A stretch of DNA of 64,000 nucleotides from positions 1-64,000 of the forward strand of contig NZ_VYKK01000013.1 of NCBI RefSeq assembly GCF_008710135.1, read 5' to 3'. The notes below the pieces were generated by a model. It had not been told where the DNA came from, did not search any database, and saw only the letters and a list, made by a program, of their open reading frames with translations. Shown piece after piece: positions 43,230 to 51,978 of this stretch (positions within the stretch are counted from its first letter, which is position 1; each line of letters opens with the position of its first letter). The stretch is from Paenibacillus spiritus. GTDB taxonomy: Bacteria; Bacillota; Bacilli; Paenibacillales; Paenibacillaceae. The position numbers and the translations under genes were made by a program.

Positions 43230-44954
43230 CTAGGGAAGCAGCGCTTTGACGCGGGACGTCAGATCGCCGGCCTTCAGACGATAATAATTGCTGTCGCCGT
43301 TCTTCAGCTTCATCAGCACGAGGCAGGAGCCGGCTTCGGGCTTATAATCGCGGTAATGATCCAGAATATCGCTGAACACCGCCTCGCTCTGGCTGGTGAC
43401 GGTCTTGCCCTGGCTTCGGGCCTGCCCGAAGTAGGCAGCCGGGTCGTAGGCGTTCCCGGCCGGAAGAGCGGACGAATCAGACTGCCGGACCAGCTCCACC
43501 GATTCGATGTCCGCAGGCTGAATGCGGACCCGGTCGCCATAGCCCTTTTGCTTCAGCCAGGCTTCCAGCTTCCCGTAAGACGGCTTCCAAGCCACATTGG
43601 AGAAGAACTGGTACGGCTTGCCGACCGATTCTTCGGGAATAAGTTGAATTAGCGCCCTGTCCACACGGTCGTCGGTCTCTTCCGCCAGACTCATCTCCAG
43701 GACCTCTTCCTTCAGCAGGGCAGTGAACTCCCGGATATCCTGCGGGTTCCAGATCGATACGCTCTTCTGGTTCGCCGACAATTGAACGCTGGCCAGCTGC
43801 TTGTCCAGCTCGGGAAGCATATATTCCAGTGTCTTGAACGGCACGGCTTCCATCACAGCGGCAAGCTCCGGCTCAAAGCCCTTCAGCGGAATCCAGTAGC
43901 TGCGGACGAGCGTTCTGCCGTTCTTGAGCTTGTAGGCAATCTTATAATTGAAATTGCGGTCTCCCGCCGAATAAGTCCCGTTCTGTTCTCTGTCCGGCCG
44001 CGTATTGACGAGGGCCGCATGCAGGCGGCGAACGGCTTCGATGTAGACCGGGTCGTCCGAGAACGGACTTACGTCCTCGAAGGGACTTCCCATCTCCGTG
44101 CCGGAAGCGGCATGATAATTGCTCCGTCCGTCCGTGAGGTAATCTTCATAATAACTGCCCGCATAGACGGCTTCGATCCGGTTCATATCCGGGATGCGGT
44201 TCTCATAGCCGTTCAGCGGAGACACACAGAAGTATAATAGCCCGCCGATGACGGCGGTATACCCGGCAAAACGCAGCAGAAGCTTCCGGCCAAAAACCTG
44301 AAAGGACCGCTGAAGCAGCATTTCTGCCGCGATGCAGCCGAGTGCGGCGCCGATGCCGAATCCGGCGATCGTCCATCCCGCTCCTCCCTGGCGCTGATCT
44401 CCCATATAGGAGCCCGCCAGCATCATGGAGCACAGCATCACGCTGGCCCTGAAGGGCGGCCGGAGAGCGGCAAAGACAATGGCTTGCCCGGCCCGTTCCA
44501 CCGGACGCTTCCGGTACAGCGCTCCCGCCAGGATGATACAACAGACGGCAAGCGCTAGGTATACCGTCAGCTCTCTCCAACCGAACGGTGAAGAGGAATT
44601 ATTAACCATATGAAGGACGGGAGACCAGAGACTCCGTTCCCGCCACCACCAGTCGTATCCGAAGCCGTAGAGATAATTGGACAGCAGCGAACCGAGCAGT
44701 TCCGCGAGCGCATCGGGCAGAATGAGCAGGGCATAGACCACCAGGCCCTGAAGCAGGGTCTGGCCCACGCACATGCCTGCGAACACCGTGAAGCTGAACA
44801 GAAAGACCGTGAGAATCGTAAGGGCTGCTCCCCATTTCCATACCTCGGCCCATCCGTAGAGGTACAGGCCGTCGGCGGTATTCTGTGCGAGCCCGGCGGC
44901 CAGCGTGGTCAGCCAGACGGTTTTGTCAATAGTATCCGGGTTGCCGGGCAGCAG
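43230..44954 (-). pseudogene. 5'-truncated ABC-2-type permease gene (DUF6449/YtrC-like C-terminus)
   Basis: The coding frame is open from 44954 down but has no ATG, GTG or TTG before GTG 44786, and that GTG has no ribosome binding site. Upstream it runs straight into the T-run of the efflux-gene terminator. The preserved ~570 codons cover several transmembrane helices (~1-190) and a large C-terminal soluble domain with the style of the membrane components of GntR/ABC-2 permease loci in Bacillales. The first transmembrane helices of a normal permease and the cognate ATPase and GntR genes are missing. It could still be translated from GTG 44786 as a 518-residue product, but I think it is a remnant. 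Confidence 0.65.
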
Positions 44955-44956
44955 AC

Positions 44957-44981
44957 AAAAAAACCGCGCCGTTAAGCGCGG
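44957..44981 (-). terminator. Terminator of the efflux-pump gene
   Basis: On the minus strand CCGCGC (44976-44981) pairs with GCGCGG (44964-44969) and is followed by seven T (44957-44963), 16 bases after the stop at 44997. Confidence 0.9.
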
Positions 44982-44996
44982 GAATTGCCGAATCCT

Positions 44997-46478
44997 CTAT
45001 TCGGCCGGCGGGGAACCTTCGGCAGCCGCTCTTCCTGTCGCTGACGCTTGCTTGCGGCGCGGACTGCGATCGCACAGCAGCGCAGCGGGAATCCCGGGAA
45101 GCAGCAGCCAGGCGGCTGCCGCGAACGTATCGCTGTAGGCGTCGTACGTTGCCGTCTTGGCCGCGGCCGCTGCCATGCCGGTACCCGCAGCCTTCCCGTT
45201 CTTCGCCTGAACATCCGAGAGCCTGTCGGTCAGATTCTGCTGAAGCATCGTCACGATAATCGCCACACCGAGCACGCTGCCTATCGCTTTGGCCATGTTC
45301 ACTATGCCTGACGCCATTCCGATCTTGGCTTCCGGGACATGGTTGACCGCCGACGTCATCACCGGCGCCATCGTCATTCCGATGCCAAGACCGGCCGCGA
45401 ACAGCCGCAGCGCCACGTCTCCGGTCGAGGCATCCGCTCCGAGACCGGACAGCGACCAGGTCATCAGCATCAGCAGAGCAATGCCTGCGGTTGCGGGAAG
45501 ATGCGAGCCCCATCGAACCGCAACCGGAGAGGATAAGGCGGAGGTGACGATGGTTCCAAGCGCCATGACCGACAGAATCAGTCCGGCCCGCAGTTCGGAT
45601 ACTCCCATAACCCGGGTAAGAAAGAAGGAAGTGAGAATCGCGACGTTCGTCAGCCCTGCTCCGACAATCAGAAGCGCCAGAGAAGAGGCGCTGAACGGCC
45701 CGCTACGGAACAGGGACATGGAGAGCATCGGCGCCTTCCCCCGAAGCTGCGAGACGGTGAATACCGCGAGCAGCAGGGCGGCGCCCAACAGCAGAAGCAG
45801 TACGGACCGGGAATGCCAGCCCTCGTCGCTTACCCGGATCAGCCCGTACGTCATACTGAACATAGCTCCCGAGATCGCAAGCATCCCCGGCCAGTCGAGG
45901 GCAGTGCCCGCGGTCGGGTCCTTGGATTCGCCGATGAAGATCCAGGTCAGGACAAGGCTGAGCGCGGCAAGCGGCACATTGACATAGAAAATCCATTCCC
46001 AGTTCAGCTTGTCCGTAATCACCCCGCCCAGCGCCGGTCCGCTGGCGGCAGCCAGGCCTGACAGAGCGCCCCATAATCCGATGATAAGACCATGCTTCTC
46101 CTTGGGAAATGCCTGAGTGACAAGCGGAATGGACACCGGGACGATAATGGCTCCGGCCAATCCTTGAACAAAACGGGCTCCAATCAGGAATTCCAGATTC
46201 GGCGCAAGTCCCGACAGCAGAGAGGCCAGGCCGAAGACCGCCGTTCCAAGCAGGAAGACCTTCTTCCGTCCGAACTGGTCCGCCAGACGCGACGCGCTCA
46301 GGATAAAGACTGCGAACGCCAGATTATAAGCGTTGACCACCCATGAGATGCGGTCCACTCCGCCGTCGAAATAGCGGGTCATTTCCGGCAGCGCAATGTT
46401 GACGATCGTACCGTCGAGAAGAGCCATGAAGAAGCCGAGAACGATTGCCGTAAACGATAAAGCAGATTTCCGGTTCAT
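44997..46478 (-). CDS. DHA2-family drug/proton antiporter (EmrB/QacA, MFS)
   Basis: 493 residues, 14 transmembrane helices. Motif A is seen in SRLADQFGRKKVF, motif D1 near the start (LLDGTIVNIALPEM with the membrane-embedded Asp) and motif C in GPALGGVI. It exports toxic organic compounds using the proton gradient. GGAGGGAG precedes the ATG. The divergent TetR-type gene and three shared operators make it a classic inducible resistance pair. The substrate is unknown. Confidence 0.92.
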   Translation of the reverse strand: MNRKSALSFTAIVLGFFMALLDGTIVNIALPEMTRYFDGGVDRISWVVNAYNLAFAVFILSASRLADQFGRKKVFLLGTAVFGLASLLSGLAPNLEFLIGARFVQGLAGAIIVPVSIPLVTQAFPKEKHGLIIGLWGALSGLAAASGPALGGVITDKLNWEWIFYVNVPLAALSLVLTWIFIGESKDPTAGTALDWPGMLAISGAMFSMTYGLIRVSDEGWHSRSVLLLLLGAALLLAVFTVSQLRGKAPMLSMSLFRSGPFSASSLALLIVGAGLTNVAILTSFFLTRVMGVSELRAGLILSVMALGTIVTSALSSPVAVRWGSHLPATAGIALLMLMTWSLSGLGADASTGDVALRLFAAGLGIGMTMAPVMTSAVNHVPEAKIGMASGIVNMAKAIGSVLGVAIIVTMLQQNLTDRLSDVQAKNGKAAGTGMAAAAAKTATYDAYSDTFAAAAWLLLPGIPAALLCDRSPRRKQASATGRAAAEGSPPAE

Positions 46479-46498
46479 AAATAATCTCCCTCCAAAAC

Positions 46499-46512
46499 TG
46501 AACTGTAGTTCA
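46499..46512. promoter_or_regulatory. TetR-type operator 1
   Basis: TGAACTGTAGTTCA, a perfect 6-2-6 palindrome just downstream of the efflux promoter's -10. Confidence 0.82.
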
Positions 46513-46519
46513 CTTTTGG

Positions 46520-46549
46520 ATTATATGAACTTCAGTTCAGTTTTGTCAA
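46520..46549 (-). promoter_or_regulatory. Efflux-gene promoter with an operator in its spacer
   Basis: TTGACA (46544-46549) and TATAAT (46520-46525) on the minus strand, both perfect, spaced 18 bases. Operator 2 lies exactly in the spacer. Confidence 0.88.
46526..46539. promoter_or_regulatory. TetR-type operator 2
   Basis: TGAACTTCAGTTCA, a perfect 6-2-6 palindrome between -35 and -10 of the efflux promoter. Confidence 0.85.
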
Positions 46550-46558
46550 CGACAAATC

Positions 46559-46572
46559 TGAACCAGAGTTCA
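46559..46572. promoter_or_regulatory. TetR-type operator 3
   Basis: TGAACCAGAGTTCA, arms TGAAC/GTTCA. It lies between the divergent promoters, 6 bases upstream of the -35 of the repressor gene. Confidence 0.75.
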
Positions 46573-46578
46573 CATTCG

Positions 46579-46608
46579 TTGACACGATGCGTTTTCTTTT
46601 TTTACAAT
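46579..46608 (+). promoter_or_regulatory. Promoter of the TetR-type repressor gene
   Basis: TTGACA (46579-46584), 18 bases, TACAAT (46603-46608). Because transcription starts after ~46614, the start codon must be downstream of that, which excludes an in-frame ATG at 46587. Confidence 0.8.
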
Positions 46609-46634
46609 ATAGTATGATGAGGAGGCGTCAGACA

Positions 46635-47288
46635 TTGACTGATTCCATGGATGGCATGCCGCGCAGAGCGCAGAGCACTGCCGCAGACAAACCAAGAACC
46701 CCCCAGCAGGACCGGGGAGTTCGTACAAGAGAAGCCATTATCCGGGCAGCGATGGAGTTGTTCGCAGAGAAGGGCTACCTTCAGACGAACAGCAAACACA
46801 TCGCCGCCCGCGCCGGCGTAAGCACCGGCAGCTTCTATTCCTATTTTGCGGATAAAAAAGCCGTATTCCTGGAAGTGCTCCAGATATACAGCGAAGAGCT
46901 GGTCGGCAAGATGGAGGCGACGCTGCTTGAGCTGAACCGCTCGGCCCTGGACCGCAGAACGCAAATGCTCCTGCTGATCGACAATCTCGTCCAATCGCAC
47001 GACGTCTTCATCCGGTTCCACAAAGAACTGGCTGTTCTCGCTCTGAGCGACGAAGAGCTGCAGCAGATGATTGAACGGCAGCGCAGCGCAGGACAGGCGA
47101 TTACGCTGAAGTACCTGCAGCAAATGCCGGAGAAGCTGCTCGTCCGCAATCTCGAAGCCGCCGCCGCCCTTATTTACGAGACCTTTGACGTAGTCGTAGA
47201 CCGGATGGCTTTTGCCCCCGAATCCGTTGATGTCCATTCCCTCAAGGAAGAGCTGGCGGACATGCTGGTCCGCTATCTGTACCCGTAA
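46635..47288 (+). CDS. TetR/AcrR-family repressor of the adjacent efflux pump
   Basis: 217 residues. N-terminal HTH ~35-80: TREAIIRAAMELFAEKGYLQT, then the recognition helix GVSTGSFYSYFADKKAVF. The C-terminal ligand domain is helical. I choose TTG 46635 because GAGGAGG ends about 10 bases before it and the promoter lies over the earlier in-frame ATG; the ATG at 46647 is too far from the binding site. It should bind the three TGAACT-nn-AGTTCA operators and repress itself and the pump until a drug-like ligand binds. Confidence 0.88.
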   Translation: MTDSMDGMPRRAQSTAADKPRTPQQDRGVRTREAIIRAAMELFAEKGYLQTNSKHIAARAGVSTGSFYSYFADKKAVFLEVLQIYSEELVGKMEATLLELNRSALDRRTQMLLLIDNLVQSHDVFIRFHKELAVLALSDEELQQMIERQRSAGQAITLKYLQQMPEKLLVRNLEAAAALIYETFDVVVDRMAFAPESVDVHSLKEELADMLVRYLYP

Positions 47289-47291
47289 CGT

Positions 47292-48482
47292 CTACCGGAT
47301 ATCCTTCCAGAAATTCAGCGGCGCCATATCCCGGGTGATAATTCCGTATGTATATCCCTTACGGTCCAGGGTGTTCAGTACCCGCGGCAGCACCTTCAGC
47401 GTCGCCGCCTGGTCGTGCATCAGAATGACGGGCGGAGTCTTGGCGCCGAGGTCGTCGATCTGGGTCATAATCCGGTTGTAGATCCGGTCGCTGTCGGTCT
47501 TGTACTTCCAATCCAGGGAGTCGACGTTCCAATCCCACAGCAGAAAGCCCTGCCCCAGCAGCGCATCGCGGTAGGCCTTGGTCAAATACGGCTTGCTGCC
47601 GTAAGGCGTGCGGATCAGCGGAGTCGTGATTCCCGCCGCCGACTGAAGCGCCGCGTTGTCGCGGTTCATTTCGTTCAGTGCCGAGGCCGGCGAGGCGTAG
47701 AACTTGCTTTTGACATGGGACATGCCGTGCAGGCCGACAGCGTTGCCCGCCTTCACCATCCGCTTTACCTCGCCGGTATGGGCAGCGATATGCGGCCCCA
47801 GCATGAAGAAAGTCGCCTTCGCCCCGTGTTCGTCCAACAGATCAAGCAGCCTGTCCGTTGTCGCCGACGGCCCGTCGTCAAAGGTCAGATAGACGACCTT
47901 GCCGGAGGAAGCCGACTTGGTTCCTCCGTTTGCGGCGGAAGACGCAGCGCCCGGCTTCGCGCCTTCGGCAGACGGAGCGGGAGATGCCGCCGGGGCGGCG
48001 CTTGCCAGCTTCTTCGTGTCATATTTGGCCGCGAACTCGGCGTCGCTCAGCTTGGCTTCCCCGTCTTTTACCCGCAGCAGCCCCAGTTCGGGCCGGTAGG
48101 AGACCGAATATCCGAACTGCGTTGCCACCTTGACCGGCAGCATAAGGCGGCCGTTCGCCGTATACATCGGCAGCGTGCCCGCGCTTGTGGCCGTCATGTT
48201 GACGGCAAAGCCGCTGCCCGGCAGCAGCCTCAGCTCGCCGCCGCGGCCGGCCAGCGTCAGATCAGACGCACTCCCCGTCAGAGTCAGCTCCAGCTGCTCT
48301 GCCAACTCTTTTACAGGCACAAAGAAACTTCCATTCTTCTGCTCCGCCGGGATTCCGCTCAGCTTGTCGTTAATCCCCAGCCGCCACGCCGCCTTCCCCG
48401 CAGCCGAGGCTTCCCCCATGTTCCAACAGCCCCATGCCGCCACAAATACCAGCAGCGCGAGACATCCTCTTCCCATTCTCAT
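47292..48482 (-). CDS. Exported polysaccharide deacetylase (NodB domain) with copper-amine-oxidase-like N-domain
   Basis: 396 residues: signal peptide, an N-terminal amine-oxidase-like stalk domain (~35-145) often found on Paenibacillus surface proteins, Ala/Pro/Ser linker (~160-195), and a CE4/NodB domain. Active-site motifs are complete: TFDDGPS, HGMSH (two metal-binding His), RTPYGS, WDWNVDSLDW and ILMHD. It removes N-acetyl groups from peptidoglycan or another wall/matrix glycan. Its stop lies 3 bases from that of the convergent TetR gene. Substrate uncertain. Confidence 0.9.
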   Translation of the reverse strand: MRMGRGCLALLVFVAAWGCWNMGEASAAGKAAWRLGINDKLSGIPAEQKNGSFFVPVKELAEQLELTLTGSASDLTLAGRGGELRLLPGSGFAVNMTATSAGTLPMYTANGRLMLPVKVATQFGYSVSYRPELGLLRVKDGEAKLSDAEFAAKYDTKKLASAAPAASPAPSAEGAKPGAASSAANGGTKSASSGKVVYLTFDDGPSATTDRLLDLLDEHGAKATFFMLGPHIAAHTGEVKRMVKAGNAVGLHGMSHVKSKFYASPASALNEMNRDNAALQSAAGITTPLIRTPYGSKPYLTKAYRDALLGQGFLLWDWNVDSLDWKYKTDSDRIYNRIMTQIDDLGAKTPPVILMHDQAATLKVLPRVLNTLDRKGYTYGIITRDMAPLNFWKDIR

Positions 48483-48809
48483 CCTCTCTCGAATCTCCTT
48501 CTCCTGATGTGGTTTCTATCACCATAACATAGATGCCCGCTTCCAGTATTGGACAGTTTGTAACCGGCAGTTAAAAAACTGTTACCCGGCTGTATAAGGG
48601 TCCACACATGCGCAGCTGCTTCAAAAGAGAGAGTCTTTCGGGCGAATCGGGCTGAAAGCCGTCTTTGACGCATGAAATCGGGTACTTCAGGGAATTTTAA
48701 TTGTGACAAACTGGGTAATTTTTTTAATTCGTGAACGAATTATGAACTGCTCAAAAAATCCACAAAACAGCGCTGTTACAGTGATCTTTATCATATCGCG
48801 CCTCTATTA
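48483..48809. other. Upstream region shared by the deacetylase and qox genes
   Basis: AT-rich and without a credible gene. It contains two unassigned palindromes: TAATTCGT/ACGAATTA (48725-48742) and AACAGCGCTGTT (48766-48777). Confidence 0.55.
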
Positions 48810-48848
48810 GTAACATTAAGTTCACATAAAGTTCATACATTGTACAAT
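48810..48848 (+). promoter_or_regulatory. PhoP-box-like hexamer array upstream of qoxA
   Basis: Four hexamers with 11-base period: GTAACA (48810), TTCACA (48821), TTCATA (48832), TACAAT (48843). Three fit the TT(A/C/T)A(C/T)A type closely to moderately. In Bacillus such arrays bind PhoP dimers, and ResD sites look alike. Binding is inferred. Confidence 0.45.
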
Positions 48849-48880
48849 TTTATAGCATTTAATATGCTATTTTCTATAAT
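48840..48880 (+). promoter_or_regulatory. Candidate qox promoter region
   Basis: TTGTAC and TATGCT spaced 17 bases, with a further TATAAT at 48875-48880. A hairpin TAGCAT/ATGCTA (~48853-48869) overlaps. The true start point is not determinable by eye. Confidence 0.4.
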
Positions 48881-48983
48881 ATGTCTTTTGCATTATCCCA
48901 TCCAAATTTTTAATATAGATACAGGTCATTGATTTTCGGTTAACTTGTTTAATAAGCACAGTAATGAAGGAAAGGAGTTCGAC

Positions 48984-49994
48984 ATGAACAAAAGAGGGCC
49001 GTTATACGCATTGTTTTTCAGCCTTTTCCTGCTGCTTCCGGGTTGCAGCTCGCTCACCGTGCTGAATCCGAAGGGGCCAGCGGCCAAGACGCTCTCCGAC
49101 ACGATTATCCTCTCGATTCTCGTGATGCTCGGCGTTCTTGCCGTCGTCTACATCCTCTACATCTTCGTGCTGGTCAAATACCGCGCCAAGAAGACCAATG
49201 AGGGCTACATTCCGCCTCACGAACCGGGTAACAAATGGCTGGAAGCGACCTGGATCGCCATTCCGATTATTATCGTGGCGTTCCTGTCCGTCGTAACCGT
49301 CAGAACAACGAGTGCCGTAGAGAACGTAGCGAGCGACTACAAAGATCAGAAACCGCTCGTCATTTACGCCTCCTCATCCAACTGGAAATGGCATTTCAGC
49401 TACCCGGAGGAAGGCATCGAGACCGTCAATTACGTCAATTTCCCGGTCAACCGCCCGATTGAATTCCGTCTGTACTCGTTCGGACCGATCAGCAGCTTCT
49501 GGATTCCGCAGCTTGCCGGCCAGAAGTATGCCATGAGCGACATGACTACTTATCTGAATCTGGTGGCGGAGACCCAGGGAGACTTCCTGGGACGCAACTC
49601 CAACTTCAGCGGCAAGGGCTTCGCCCAAATGGAATTCACCGCGACTTCGATGAGCAGCAAGGATTACGACGAATGGGTCAAGGATGTCAAGGATACCGCT
49701 TCTCCTCTGACCGAAGAGAAGTTCAAATCGCTGCTGGAGACCGCCCATGTCGGACGCGAGACCTTCTCCACCAACCATCTCGAATTCAGCCCGCCTCCGG
49801 GCGAACACAGCGAGCACATGGATATGGATAAGGACGACGATATGGACAACGGCAACATGGATCATCAGGAGAACAAGGATATCCATCCTTCTCCCGCTCC
49901 GGAGGAAGAAACGGAGTTTGACGACAAGCCCGCTCCGGTTGTGAACTCGCCGCTTCCAAGTTCTCCGGCGGATGAATCCGCACACAATCATTAA
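48984..49994 (+). CDS. qoxA: Cytochrome aa3 quinol oxidase subunit II
   Basis: 336 residues. Lipoprotein signal peptide (LLPGCSS, Cys about residue 21), two transmembrane helices (~40-110) and an extracellular cupredoxin-like domain (~125-235) with FWIPQLAGQKYAM. The Cu-A ligands (C-x-x-x-C) of cytochrome c oxidases are absent, which marks a quinol oxidase. A C-terminal tail of ~70 residues is rich in His, Met, Asp and Pro. AAGGAAAGGAG sets the ATG. It begins the operon qoxABCD, whose product reduces O2 with menaquinol and pumps protons. Confidence 0.93.
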   Translation: MNKRGPLYALFFSLFLLLPGCSSLTVLNPKGPAAKTLSDTIILSILVMLGVLAVVYILYIFVLVKYRAKKTNEGYIPPHEPGNKWLEATWIAIPIIIVAFLSVVTVRTTSAVENVASDYKDQKPLVIYASSSNWKWHFSYPEEGIETVNYVNFPVNRPIEFRLYSFGPISSFWIPQLAGQKYAMSDMTTYLNLVAETQGDFLGRNSNFSGKGFAQMEFTATSMSSKDYDEWVKDVKDTASPLTEEKFKSLLETAHVGRETFSTNHLEFSPPPGEHSEHMDMDKDDDMDNGNMDHQENKDIHPSPAPEEETEFDDKPAPVVNSPLPSSPADESAHNH

Positions 49995-50034
49995 ACAAAT
50001 TGCTGCTGAACATTCCCTGAAAGGAGTCATCCCA

Positions 50035-51978
50035 ATGGATTTGGATAAATTCAAGGTTCACGGCGAACCTCTGATCTACGGCGCTATGGTCAGCATCGTG
50101 CTCGTATCGATCGGCATCCTCGTCGGCCTGACCTATTTCAAAAAATGGGGCTATCTCTGGCGCGAATGGCTGACGACCGTGGACCACAAGCGGATCGGCG
50201 TTATGTACATCCTCGCCGCGCTGCTCATGCTGTTCCGCGGCGGCGTCGATGCCATGATGATGCGTCTGCAGACCGCTGCCCCGGAAATGAAGTTCCTGGA
50301 CGCCCAGCATTACAACGAGGTCTTCACGACCCACGGCCTCATCATGATTCTCTTCATGGCGATGCCGTTTATTATCGGCCTTATGAACGTCGTGGTACCG
50401 CTGCAGATCGGCGCGCGCGACGTCGCCTTCCCCCGGCTGAACGCCGTCAGCTTCTGGCTGTTCTTCTTCGGGGCGATGCTTCTCAATATTTCCTTCGTCG
50501 TCGGCGGCTCTCCCGACGCCGGCTGGTCGGCTTACTTCCCGCTGGCGAGTCTGGAATTCAGCCCGACGGTAGGCAACAACTATTACTCCTTGGCGCTGCA
50601 GATCTCCGGTATCGGTACCCTGATGACCGGGGTCAACTTCATCGTCACGATTCTGAAGATGCGCGCACCGGGCATGAAGCTGATGAAGATGCCGATGTTC
50701 ACCTGGTCCGTGCTGATCACCAACGTCATTATCGTCTTCGCCTTCCCGGTTCTGACCGTCGCTCTGGCGCTGATGATGTTCGACCGCCTGTTCGGTTCCC
50801 AGTTCTTCACCATGGCCAACGGCGGCATGGATATGCTCTGGGCGAACCTCTTCTGGGTCTGGGGCCATCCGGAAGTCTATATCGTTATTCTCCCGGCCTT
50901 CGGTATCTACAGTGAAATTATCGCGACCTTCGCGAGAAAGAATCTGTACGGCTACAAATCCATGGTTGCCAGTATGGTCGTTATCTCCCTGCTGTCCTTC
51001 CTCGTATGGGCGCATCACTTCTATACGATGGGCCAGGGCGTTATGGTCAACAGCTTCTTCTCCATCTCGACGATGGCCATCGCCGTTCCGACCGGCGTCA
51101 AGATCTTCAACTGGCTGTTCACCCTCCGTAAAGGGCGAATTGAATTTACGACACCGATGCTCTACTCGCTGGCCTTCATTCCGATCTTTACAATCGGGGG
51201 CGTTACCGGCGTTATGCTGGCGATGGCCAGTGCGGACTACCAGTACCACAACACGATGTTCCTGGTCGCTCACTTCCACTATGTGCTGATTCCGGGCGCC
51301 GTCTTCGCCGTCATCGCGGGCTTCCACTACTGGTTCCCGAAAGTGTTCGGCTTCCGGCTTAACGAACGTCTCGGCAAGCATGCGTTCTGGTGGATCATTA
51401 TTTCCTTCAATGTTACGTTCTTCCCGCTGTTCATTCTCGGTCTGAAGGGAATGACGCGCCGGATGTACACGTACTCGGAAGAGACCGGCTTCGGGCCGCT
51501 CAACATGCTGTCCTTCGCAGGCGCAGTGGGTCTGGCTATCGGCTTTGTTATTCTGGTGTACAACATTTACTGGAGCACCCGCTACCAGCCGCGCGACAAG
51601 ACGGGAGATCCGTGGAACGCGAGAACGCTGGAGTGGGCAACGCACAGTCCGATCCCGGCCTACAATTTTGCCATTGAACCGGAAGTCGAGACGCTCGACC
51701 CGTTCTGGGAAGCGAAATACGGCAACAAGCCGATTTTCAAGAAACCGTTGGCCAAAATTCACATGCCGAGCAATACCGGCAAGCCGTTCATTCTCGGCGT
51801 TATCTTCTTCTTCTTTGGCTTCTTCATGGTATTCAGCATGTGGAAATCGGCCATTGTGGCAGGCGTCGGCATCCTGATTGTCATGGCAGCCATGTCGTTT
51901 GACCGGGATCACGGCTTCTATATCTCGGCGGATGAAATTGCCGCCACCGAAAAGAAACTGGGGGGTAAGCAGATATGA
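50035..51978 (+). CDS. qoxB: Cytochrome aa3 quinol oxidase subunit I
   Basis: 647 residues, ~14-15 transmembrane helices. It binds heme a, heme a3 and Cu-B and carries the proton channels. Visible ligands: HGLIMILFMAMPF (low-spin heme His), WVWGHPEVY (Cu-B His linked to Tyr) and VWAHHFYT (Cu-B His pair), then HFHYVL (heme a3 and heme a His). TGAAAGGAG precedes the chosen ATG. The gene overlaps qoxC by 4 bases. Confidence 0.96.
   Translation: MDLDKFKVHGEPLIYGAMVSIVLVSIGILVGLTYFKKWGYLWREWLTTVDHKRIGVMYILAALLMLFRGGVDAMMMRLQTAAPEMKFLDAQHYNEVFTTHGLIMILFMAMPFIIGLMNVVVPLQIGARDVAFPRLNAVSFWLFFFGAMLLNISFVVGGSPDAGWSAYFPLASLEFSPTVGNNYYSLALQISGIGTLMTGVNFIVTILKMRAPGMKLMKMPMFTWSVLITNVIIVFAFPVLTVALALMMFDRLFGSQFFTMANGGMDMLWANLFWVWGHPEVYIVILPAFGIYSEIIATFARKNLYGYKSMVASMVVISLLSFLVWAHHFYTMGQGVMVNSFFSISTMAIAVPTGVKIFNWLFTLRKGRIEFTTPMLYSLAFIPIFTIGGVTGVMLAMASADYQYHNTMFLVAHFHYVLIPGAVFAVIAGFHYWFPKVFGFRLNERLGKHAFWWIIISFNVTFFPLFILGLKGMTRRMYTYSEETGFGPLNMLSFAGAVGLAIGFVILVYNIYWSTRYQPRDKTGDPWNARTLEWATHSPIPAYNFAIEPEVETLDPFWEAKYGNKPIFKKPLAKIHMPSNTGKPFILGVIFFFFGFFMVFSMWKSAIVAGVGILIVMAAMSFDRDHGFYISADEIAATEKKLGGKQI

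Noticed and set aside
46587..46634. N-terminal extension of the TetR-type protein from ATG 46587
   Set aside because: The -10 of the gene's promoter (46603-46608) lies inside this stretch, so it is not transcribed.
48725..48742. Rex (NADH-sensing) operator upstream of qoxA
   Set aside because: The spacing and the TTGTGA half-sites of Rex boxes are not met.
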